Assembly: GCA_002633005.1 (NCBI GenBank)
Contig: NMRA01000008.1
Coordinates: 566,985-626,984 of the forward strand
Direction: 5' to 3'
From: Phoronis australis
Taxonomy: Eukaryota; Phoronida; Phoronidae
Length of the DNA stretch: 60,000 nt
In this document: piece after piece, positions 39,840 to 51,800 of the stretch
Position numbering within the stretch: position 1 is the first letter of the stretch
Layout of the letters: each line of letters opens with the position of its first letter
Program-made: the position numbers and the translations under genes
The notes under the pieces: model-generated
The model's input: the letters and a program-made list of their open reading frames with translations, nothing else
What the model was told of the DNA's origin: nothing
Database searches by the model: none

Positions 39840-42800
39840 CTATACATGCATGTTGTCAATAATGGCTAAAGTATAGTCCAGAGTAGACGAGTATCCGCCC
39901 ATGTCTCGAGTTCGCACCTGGAAGGAAACAAGACAAATACACGCTCCATATTTTTTCAACAATTTTTTACTAAAACAACTTTGAATTAAGACGCGTGATA
40001 CATTGACTTAAAAAACCTGTCCATATCCACTCAACACAATTCTTGTTTAAGAAGTCGACAGATAATTAATATTTGTATATAGCTTAATATTAGTATATAG
40101 CTGTACCATGCAGCCACAGCTGATGTATAAACTGGATGCATGGCAGATGCTGTGAAGGGTGCGGCTAACGTTATCAGTTTCAAAATTTACACAAAAATGT
40201 GGACTTCGGAGTGAACAAACAATTCAGTGGCGAGACCCATAAATAGTCTGACGGGACTTTCAAATCTCCAGTAAACACACAGTTACTAACAGCGAGTGCA
40301 CTGACCGTTTCCCAACCCCGGAAAACAATTACCTTTCCCATCTGAATAGTATTGTAAACAGCGCTCTGTATTCGGTTGGCGTGCTGCTCTAAGTTCATGT
40401 GACGTAACATGTTTGATGCACACAGCAAGATGGCAGTGGGGTTGGCTATATTTCGACCCGCAGCTTGACCAAAGGAGTGCCTTGCACCCTGCAAAACGAA
40501 GAACACTCATATGACTGTGAAACCGTTAAAGACGTTGTTGGTTCTACGGTCGAAAAATGCAGTTTTGGAATTATTGTTGAATGGGAAATTACAACCTTTG
40601 ACCAGAGTTATAAAAACAACAAAATCCACCTTGTTTTTGTGATTTTATTAAAAATCGTCAATACACGAGTTGAGCATGCGCAGCGTGTGCGCAATGGCAC
40701 ACTAGATGTCAACAGTGATGGCGTGTGCCTTAAGTTGAGCCCAAATCTGAACCATCAAGACATGGTGCAAGGACGTATCCTCAAATTGTGTTCGTCTGTG
40801 AGCCCGCATTCTGTAATATCCAATAGGGGCCTCTGAAAGTTTGTAATTTTCACACCTTTCAATACATTTTCGCGCCAGATGATTTAGACTTCTCTCCTCT
40901 GATTATAACAGAAGTTCCGATCAAAAATCCAGGATTAAATGTATATTATGTCTTCATGTATTTACTTTCCCTTCCGTTTCATGATGAATATCAGGCAACA
41001 CATGCATCGTGTGCAAATGACCATAACAACGCCATCTTGTGTCCAATTTCACTTCAAAGCAAATGGCCCAAGAGTTTTTACGAGATACACGTTAGTTGCA
41101 TGCAAATTTCATGCTGATTGGACGAAACATGCAGCTTAACAGTGTGCGTATGAAAGAGTAGTAAAACAGTTGTGAAGAATCAATAAAGGAAGTCATTGAT
41201 TGGACAGTAAATCTCCACTTATGCGAGAAAGGTGAGCCAAAACCAGAAACTGATGGCATATTTCAGATATTACTTGAAGAAATTTATTCATACACCAAAT
41301 TTCAAAAGGATCCATTGAGGGACGCCGGAGATACACCACGAGAAACCAATCACTGAAAGGAAAGTCACTAGAAACTCGAGAATGTTACTGGCAAAAAATG
41401 GATGAAACACTCCACATTGCACTTGATGAGATCTATCTACATACCAGATTTCAACAGCATATGTAAAAGGACCAAAGAGCTATTAGCGAAAATTCGAAAA
41501 ATTGGCTAACACAGAGCCATCTTTGGTCCAATTTGCGGCAAAACAATAGGTTTTGAGCTTTTAAAGAGATATACATTTTGAGTTAATTGAAAGAAACATG
41601 TTACCTGTAGCGTGCACACAAACACACATTCAAAAACCAAAACACACTTCATGTTAAAGCAACACATACTCGGGAGACATTTCATTTTTTTCAGTAAAAA
41701 CCTGAATGGCAATTAATCATTCAACATACATGCAAGCTGGCAGCAAGCACACAATTGCAGTGACACCTATTGTGAGAAGGGTGAACTACACAAGTCGTCA
41801 CTCACAGGTTCAAATACTGCCACTTCTGGACTGTAACTTTCACCGGGAATGACACCGGCACCACCAGCTAAGCCAGCTCCTATGTTGTCAATGATGTTGC
41901 CATAGAGATTGGGCGTTACCATGACATCAAACTGATGTGGATTGGAGACCAGCTACAAAATAGAAGACGGTTTGTGAACACTTGTACAACAATTGTCCGT
42001 TGATGCGAAAAACTATAACACTGTTTTTTAAAGAAATCACAAAAACCAGAAGTTAAAGCCACATGTCCTTTATATGCATTCTCTAATAATAATTGCTGAA
42101 AAATTAATCGGTGTCTCAAGAAAAGAAAAGTCTAAATAAAACATTAGCAATCAAGTGCCAGCGACCTCAGTGTATTTTTGGAAAATCAAAACTTTGTAAA
42201 ACCTTGTAAAAACTTGTCTAGTTTCAATTCCAAACAATTCAAAACTGATCAAAATGGTAAAAAAACAAGGATTCAGCAACTTTGAATCCTGACACTTTTC
42301 CATCAGCAAGGACACAGGAAATACTGTTATTAAGCGAATATGCTGACATTTTGCACTATGCTCAGAATTCTTTGAGAACCAAACTTTGACTGATCTAACA
42401 TATCAAGAATACCTGATGTCTCAAATACTTTACAGTGAATGTCCTCACCACAATCATTAGTGTTGCAACAGTAAATACACTGTCTCAAATACTTTACAGT
42501 GAATGACCTCACCACAATCATTAGTGTCGCAACAGTAGATACACTGTCTCAAATACTTTACAGTGAATGACCTCACCACAATCATTAATGTTGCAACAGT
42601 AGATACATGACACAGGAAGCTGCTGACCATTACTGAATAAGGCACAAAATGTTGCCACACAAGAATACCCACCAAAAGCACAGGTCTGAACAACAGAAAA
42701 TTCCAACGTACAGCACACACCAAAAGTATTCAGACAAAATGACCCAGAATTCCCAGTCACGGCAGCAGAGCAGACGTCGAATTCATAGTCAGAGTAGTCT

Positions 42801-45800
42801 CCCCTGATGACCGTGAATGAAGGGGAATTACCAGGACAGTCAGTAACGTAGCTAAACCACTCGGTAATCTGAATTTTGCTACCCTAATATTTAGTACCAG
42901 TCATTTTTGCTGTTAATGGAATTAGCCATCATGACGGGAAAACGGTATTGTTTCCCGATTACTTTAATTTGTCTTGAAATGTATGATCCGGGCATCTACT
43001 GTATTAAAACAAATAAATTCACTTGTCTGCCATATCGTGTCCTGATTTGATAACAGATGGGAATGTAAGCTTTCTTATCAGTTGAGACTTTCCAGGACAC
43101 CAACCTGTGAGCATTAATGAGGAAGGTCTTATAGCCTAGTACCTGTGTACGAGTACAGTACAAGCCAAAAGTATTCAGACAAAATGACTAATTTATTTTA
43201 GCCTTTTGACATCGCCTCGAATCTAAACTCTTCCACTTTATCAACAGCAGCCGCTGGCGTTGTCGTGGATATTACTTCGCAGCAGGAAATGTATGGAACA
43301 CGATGTCCTTGTTCATCCGTTCACGTTTCAAAAGGTTTGCCTTTTTCCACAAGACATCCCACCGCACAGCAGCGGAAATCTGCCGGTGTTATAACGGCAG
43401 GGACAGTTTAAAATGAATTTTATACCAGAAGTTTTTTTAAATATGAACACCTCCCCAGAAATTGCGTTCGCATTATATCCAGGTTCTCTTTCATTTCCTT
43501 GCATACACTCACTAGCAAGACCGAGCTCAGATGAGTTGGAGACACCTTTCTTTGTACAATGCTCGATTGTCTGCCAGTAAAACCAAGATTCGAGCCCGGG
43601 TCTCCCAAGCGAGAGTTCGAAGGTCAAACCACTGAGCCAGTCTCCTCAAGCAGGTTGAAACCTCCCGTCCACGTTACACGAGATCTGTAGGTGGCGGGTG
43701 AACGCATGGCGACCAAAGACCTGATCGACATCTGGCGGGTTAGTGAATTTCAATATGGCGCGGCTACTTCGAGTCGGCTATTAACAAGGAAGACAGTAAG
43801 GTGGCCAGATCATTCAGTAATAAGAATTTTGCTGTCATGATGATTATTAGCAGTCAGGTTTGCTGTTAGCAGGATTAGCCATTATGTCGGGGAAACAGAA
43901 CTTTGTACGATTTCTTTGATCTTGCACTGTATGTTACCATGTTATGAATCCTGCGACACGATTCTAACAAATTCCTACAAGAGCATGCCATTTTCAGAAA
44001 TATGACACGACGGTTTCAGGAAATTGAAGTCTTATTGTAGGATAACGGTTACTGACCTGCATGCAACAGTTGTCCACTATCATGGACTCAAATTTAATCT
44101 TCGGATACAACTCGGCAACTTCCTTGCAAGACTCCAGAAATAGACCATCACCCAGCTTCCTAGAAAAACAGACCACCATGACGGCAACATACCACCAAAA
44201 CAGAGCAAAAAACAACAAAATTTTGTGCCTTAGGATCTGCTTAATAGCTTCGATAAAAACTGGAATGTGCGAATTTTAAACGACTCCTATGACACCTATA
44301 TATACCACTTTGTTTAATAAAATTACTACATTCACCTATGTCCCCCTTTTTTCGTGAAATAGCTCCTCTTTCAGAACTGGGGCAACACAATACAGAGTGT
44401 TTTGTGTTGTTTGGGCCTAACAATTCATCAGCTGTTCACACAACGAAATTGAGCAAAAGTATCATGTATAACGATACATTTTCTAAGTTTCTGAGCATTC
44501 GAAAACTCGAATAGCACAGACCGGAAGTGAAGTCACTTTAAAATTTCCTAAGCCTGGAAACTTGGAAACAAACCAGTCGGCTTTTAGAGATGGCATTGGT
44601 TGAACAGTCTGTGTTGGTTAATGTACGCAAGAGTCAGAGTGTTCAATATGGCATGTGTTCGTGAGAGCCACAACCGTTCGCTTCTAAAACAACTTTTAGT
44701 AAGCAAGTGCTTACGAGTGTAAGCAAGTGCTCGCGATCACCCTCGATAGGTGGTTCGCTAAGAAATCGAAGATGGTGTCTGAAGTTACCTTAGAGTTTCA
44801 AGGCGATTACCTTGAGCAATGACAATAATTCTAAAGAGTACGTGTCAGAAGCACATGAACTTTGCATAAAATATTGTACGAGGTAATGATGGCCAATTTG
44901 TTACAGAGATAAATAATTTAATTAAATGACACTTAAGAAATTACTTAAACTTGATCCTTGGCAACCACGATATTCCATTACTAACTATCTGAACACCACA
45001 AAAACTATGTAATGCATTATGACTGTTAATGCGAAAAGCACCCCTTTGAAAGTTATTATATGGTGCAAAATATTCAGTAAATATATCCAACCTCTAATGT
45101 CACAATATGGCATAAAAGTGAACTCATATTTTTCAATTTTTCATAAAAGACAAGTAACCCCAAATAAACGCTATATCATAACTACCACCATCAAATGATT
45201 CTAAGAAATTCTGGGCATTCTTAACAAAGTCAAAACCCACGAAAAGTGGAAATGATCAATTCTGGCAATTATTCTTGTCCAATATTGTTGAGACTTTAGC
45301 ATATCTTTTGGCATTAGACATTGGTGAGACTTTACCATATCTTTTGGAATTAGACATTGGATGCAGCAAAGAGCAGACTAACATTTAGTGAAAGAAAGCG
45401 ATATGAAATTGTCAATGAGCGAAAATACCAGTAAAGAGTGTTGACATAAACTGGTCCAACAAATTTCTTTAAAGATTAAAATGTCAACTGCAATAGAAAC
45501 AACCTAAGATAAAAACAAGTTTTGGAAATGAGAGAAAGCATATTGCAATTTTGTGTCTCATGCTATGCACAGCAGGTAGGTTTTACAAAAAAAACGGAAA
45601 GGAGGAAAATGAGTTTGGTCAGATAAATTCTAGGTATGCAGAAATAGACGAATATGTGGAATTTAAAAAAGGAATGTCATTTCTCGTTCTGTCAATGTAT
45701 ACGTACATGATATTGGCCTTGTGCACAGCTGTTACTTTTTGGCGGTTGTGACGTGTTGCGTAATCAAACGCAAACTTGGCGATACGCTTCGACTTGGCCT

Positions 45801-48800
45801 TGGTCACAATCTTTAAGCACTCGACCACACCTTTCACACTCTGCAAGCAAATAGTTCGCTTCCTACAGTTCTTAGCCCAAAACACATGCGTGCATCATCA
45901 GTCTATTGAAGACATAACCACACAAAGATCAGGTCATTATAGTTGCATGTTGCCCCGTCTTGCTGACTAAAATTGAAAATCGAATTAGACCATCACTTTA
46001 TTCTGGTTTGTCAACCCAAAAGCGTAGATTCGAAAATATGGCACGCACGTATGCAATGCTTGTGACTTGAGTTGCAGTTCTTTTGGCAATAAATCAAAAT
46101 CAGATGAACGTGGTAATGTTTTTAAGTTCATAATGGCTTAAGTTAAGGCTCCAACATTGACAGCCCAACATGTCTACGGCTTTAACCATAGGTTTTGGAA
46201 ACTCAGCAACTTATTGACTTTGAATGGCTTGGTTTAACAACAGTCCCCTGCGTAGTGATAAATACGACCCTTACTGGTCATTTTGTTTCACGTGACTAAC
46301 CTATTTTTGACTGGAAGCACAAGTGCAATTTTTGAATTTCAAGGTTGGTCAACGCCAACAAAATCAACGATTTTCTCACGCATTTCTTGTTCTTCTTGGC
46401 AACAGAAAACAAGAATCATTGCAATAAGGAAAAATTCGAGACCAATTTTACAGGAGTGAAAGGTCTTATTCTACTTTCATTTTTTTGGACAGCGAAACAG
46501 GGCGTAATGCAGCTTTAAAAGCCAAGGCCTTAAATTTCTCGACTTTGAGGCCAAATATCCGTCCCATTCCCCACAAAAACCATCTTTAAAATCACACTCA
46601 TCAGGCCTAAAATTTCCCCTCCAATGATTAAAAATTCCCCTCGAGGTTAGAATCACTTCAGTCTGAAAAACATTAGTTTTGGACAAGTGGGAGTATTAAG
46701 GCATTGCCAATGAGGGATCATGACCAGTGGGTGGTATTGGGGAAGACAACCATCCTGAAAGTTACATACACTATGATGGTGAACCCGTAAGCACTCAACC
46801 CTACCTCATGTTCAAGTGCGCTGTACTCGCCTTCCGTTTGTTCACGGATAATAACAAAGTCCAGTTCTCCATGGCGAGACTTCAGTCCAGGGATGGACTT
46901 GACTAGGACGACATTGGCAAACAGATCTAACTCATTCCTACAACAGATCATACACACTGTATTACTGAGGAATTACTGTCAATCACTGGCATACTGTCAA
47001 TCACTGGGAATCCTTGCTTACCAAATAATCACATGTGACATTTAAGGGTTTATCTGTGCCAAATAACCCTTTGCAATGACCCATCTGTACAAAAACCCAA
47101 TCACCCTCCAAACCCAGTTAAATACCCCTTGGTAACAGGTATTATGTAAAATGGTGCAAAAATCTACAACATGGTGCATAATTTAGAAGCAAAAGCCTAG
47201 TTCAAATCATGATCGATGTTAGTTTTCTTAAACAACCCAACCACGCAGGTTCAATTTTTTTTTAATTGTTACAAACACCGCAATGCAGCAGGACTCCGCA
47301 GAGAAGCTGAAGAAAACGACAAACATGTTAATTACCAACAAAGACTATGCCTTTATGCTGCAGTGAAATGATAAAATCAAACGCACTTTGCAGCTTCTTA
47401 GATCTTTTGAATTCTTTAGTAACCACGCACCGATAAAACGACCAATCAAAAAATTGAGCACAGATTGACCATACGGTGAGAATTTATAAAGAAAACTCAC
47501 CAGGCACCATACACACACAGCGCACCTTTACTCCACTTACCTGAACGTCATGTTGACATTCTCCAACATTCCCTTGTCCAATACATTAGCAGCAGCCATG
47601 ATGCCTTTAAGACAGATGCCGTTCTTTTTGATTGAGCCGACGACATCTTCCATGGTGTTACTGTAGTACGGGGTTACTTCACTGCGAACACAAAATGTTA
47701 TGACACGCCACCTTCACCTATGAACAAGCTATGGATAGAAACACCACCGAAATTTATGTCAATAAAAAATATCAATATTGCATTTTATCGGCAATTCATA
47801 CAACATACAGCGCTACTACTCACTATCCAATATCCATTCCTTGTTTAGAGCTAAATAAGTCATCATTATCTGTCTTCCTTTACGCGCATTTCATTCTGTA
47901 TTTCAAAACAAACTAATCCCATGCACAACATCAAAGTCACTAAATCTCCGAGTCTGTTCCACGAGAGCCAACTGAAAAAACCCGAGTTACACTCTTGAGT
48001 TCAAACATATAATTTGGGACCTAGCCGTAAAAGGGTAAAAAAACAGTTCAGGGGTTGGAACAAAAATACTTTGTACATACTTCTAAAACACCCTAAAAGG
48101 CGAAAATAATCGGACAAAATTCCATTTCTCCATTATACAGTACTTCAGACAAAATGATCGCATTCCCTGTTATGATGGCCGAGCAGAAACCAAACTCACT
48201 TTAAAGAGGGGTTTTCCCTCGTGACCCAAAACAAAGGGGAAGTGAGTGGGGAATTATTAAAGTGTGTCATGTCATTCTCTAATTAGGGTTTTGCCTCTTG
48301 TCAGTAATGTGGCTGTTAACTAAATTACCTATCGTGACGGGAAAAAGGTATTTTGTCTGATCACTTTTGTTTTGTACTGTAGCCCTCATGACGAGGAATT
48401 CTGTTTGAACTAAGTCGTAATGGCGGCGATTACAACTAATTGTGACCGATTATTTTTGGTGAGTGCCATAAATCCGATGACCAGACGATCGTGTTCCGGA
48501 GCAGACCCAAAATACAAAAGATCCGAAATCCATAGACATCAAGTGACCGGAATTTGTCTATACAAAACTGGAGATCTGCTTCCTGCGACTCATAGCCTGA
48601 TCACCGGACTGTTTCTCCACCCTGTCTAGTTCAAACCTCAGGTTGAGTTCCTCAAACTCTACTGGTATGCCACCACTCTTGAACACCTTCCTAACAACTT
48701 CCATCAACTCAGGCCACACTCCGTCACCGGGCAACAAGGTCACCACCTGTTTGTACTGGCGGGCTTCTGCAACCTGGGCCTGCTGTAAGACAATGGCAAT

Positions 48801-51800
48801 GCGGTTCACTTTTCACTAGAAGACAACTTTAGAACAGTTACTTTTAGTGGTCCACGGCTTCAATAATGGATCAATTTAAATTTTTCAGGGACGGTAGTGA
48901 AGATGGCAATCGGGCAGCTATATATTAGACCTCTGGAGGTCCCTTTCGAAAGAATGTTCGTGAGGGGACTGGTTGAGTTTCAAAACTGCGTTTGGAAACT
49001 CGTTCTTCACAAATTAAGGTAATGAATGAGGCGATTGTTGTTAAGTTACCCAGCTACTTATATTTAAAAACTATCTCAGATATGTTAGTGCAGCTTTTGA
49101 AAAAAATCCACCAAAAGTGCTGTACCATTTAACAAAACACTGATACCTGAATCAGTTATGCTCTTAATATCACACCACTAACAACACATATCTGTTGCAA
49201 ATCAAATCCAAAAAATACATGATCACTGATGTAGAAATAACATTTAACAACAATGACTGCGTGTAAATACCATTAATTACCACTTATTACAGTTGACAAA
49301 GATACTGTCAGTTGAAACCCCAAAATTATGTCTTTGGAAAAGGTTGGCTCCGACCAACCCATTTTTTTAAACGTACCATAAAAACATTAACAAGTTTTAA
49401 AAGAAAAAAATAATGACAGCCATACAAGCTTTATGTTAATATCTCTACCATCAGGTTCCGCACAAAACAACATGCAATTCTCACGCACCAATTTTGCGGC
49501 AGAGTTGGAGTGGAAAGTTCTCATGAGGACACACGTACTACAGACTGGAGCGGTCTTGTACTGAATGAGCAACTGGCCTTGTCTGGATAACTGAAATGAA
49601 AATGGTGATTACGGTACATATTTAGGAAAGGTGGTACAGTGGAGCCCCCTGAACATTATAGCCTCAGTTCCCACGTAAATTATGGTTAAAAGTCAGATAT
49701 TCCATTCAGTGGATTCTGACTTGGCAGCGATCATAACCACTCTTACAAGCTGATCAAGTTGAGAAGAGAATCTCAGAGTGAGACCACCAAATAAAAAACG
49801 AAAAAATTTTTATCCACTGTGCCGATTACCCATCAATATGAATTAGGTTGGTTTTAAAAACATAGATACAAAATATGCAAATATACATGTGAGAATCAAT
49901 AAACTTGCTGATTTTTAATGACAATTTCTGAGAATGTGACTATAAATCATGACATTGTGTGGGTTATTTTACATGGGATTAATAGTGAATGATTATTCTT
50001 TCGACATTTCACAACAACAGGCAAGTTCTATTGTTCAATATAATATATCTAAGTAAGTGGGCTCTACTATAAGGTATCACTAATAATAGACCGACAGCAG
50101 ATGACATGCATATTAATTGCCGAGTCAACTCAGTCCCTGATCGTCAACCCAACATAGGACAGCCAAGAACCTGCATAAGGGTGTTATAGTAATGAGTAAT
50201 AATTGCTCAAGCTCTCGAAATGTGAGAGAAATCCACACATCCCAGACTCAACTAATATCTTATGTAAAAGTAAAAATGCACTGCATGACTGACCTAGACT
50301 TCGAAATGTAGGGGCGCTAACTCATATCTGAGCCAAGCTGGAATATGGAAATGTAGGGATGCTAACTCATTTCTGAGCCAAACTGGATTATGGAAATGTA
50401 GGGCCGCAAACTCATTTCTGAGCCAAGTTGGATTATGGAAATGTAGGGCCGCAAACTCATTTCTGAGCCAAACTGGATTATGGAAATGTAGGGCCGTTAA
50501 CTCATTCCTGAGCCAAGTTGGATTTATGGAAATGTAGGGCCGCTAACACAATTTTCTGCGCCAAGCTGGGCTACGGTAATTCTCCACTTATTTCGAAAAA
50601 AATAATTGGCAAAATTATATTTTTTTTTCATTTTCAAAGGCTGATAGCGTAGTTATGAAGAGCAGACATGTGATTTAATTATATCTACTATTACACAGTA
50701 CAAACCATGGTAGCAACAGACTAAAATATTCATCTTTATTTTTCTGAAGAAATTTGACAAATGGCATTTTGTCAAGTTTCTTCCGAAAAAAAGATTAAGA
50801 ACATTTCAATCTGACACTGGTTTGAACTATGCTGGTGTCCCAACACAGCAGTTGGTAAAATTTCCAATATTTGCAAAACCGTAAGCAGTCTTTGAACAAC
50901 TAGATCATGTCAACTTGGCAATTATTTGGCAAAACAAATGGAGGGTAACAGCATTGGTAAAAACTTATCCTACCATGAGTTTCCGTAGATAAGCCTATGG
51001 GGGTGTATTCGGAAAATGAAAATTTTCGGGTGTTTTAGTAACACCAAATAAACGCCCGGGGGTTTATTTGCAAAAGGGGAGACATGTAAACCGAAAGTCA
51101 TAGTTTTTCTGATTTTGACATTTTTTGCTTAAAACTGTGTTTTTAAATTTTATCTTACGATAATAAATGTATAGTTTGTCAACACCTTGTTTGTTTTAGT
51201 AAATTATAAATGCACCACAAAACTGAATTTGTGACAAAAAGTTGACTCTGAGAGGGCTTGTAGGAGGAGAATTTCCAAATAAACTCTCCACTATCTGGAC
51301 ACTTGACACCAGAAGTTGTAACATCACATAAATGCCTATTGACATTTACTCAGCAGAAATTTCCGAATGAAAACCCATGGGTGTTTCATCGGGTGGGCTT
51401 ATCTACAGAAAATCCCAGTAGTAAAAGCTGTTACTGGCAATAAGATAAAAAACAGTACCAAAAAGACATTATCAAATAATGCACCATCAACAAATTCTGC
51501 GGAATCTTGAGATGATGATTGCAAATGATGAATGTTTGTTGAAAGGCTCTAATTTTACTACAATTGAACTAAAACACAGCCGCAAAGGTTTTGCAAACAC
51601 AGTGGCGATTACAAAATTTTCCAAAATCATTGCAACCACGGTCACTTAGTGCACGGTTGGTATCTACGGTTGGCAGCATCACAATTACAGACCTGACGTT
51701 ATGACACTAAGACATGTTCAAAGTGTAGGGTTTACAGTTTGGGGACAAAAAAGCAAGAAGCCATAGACAGGATGTACCGTAATTGTTCGGGTTAACGCCC

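Noticed and set aside
42330-42760. Minus-strand frames encoding a repeated Cys/Asn/Asp peptide
   Set aside because: They are a by-product of the 64-bp minisatellite. The region lies in an IDH3B intron.
43328-43627. Minus-strand 99-codon frame
   Set aside because: It overlaps the tRNA-derived SINE head and its presumed body, so it is repeat-derived.
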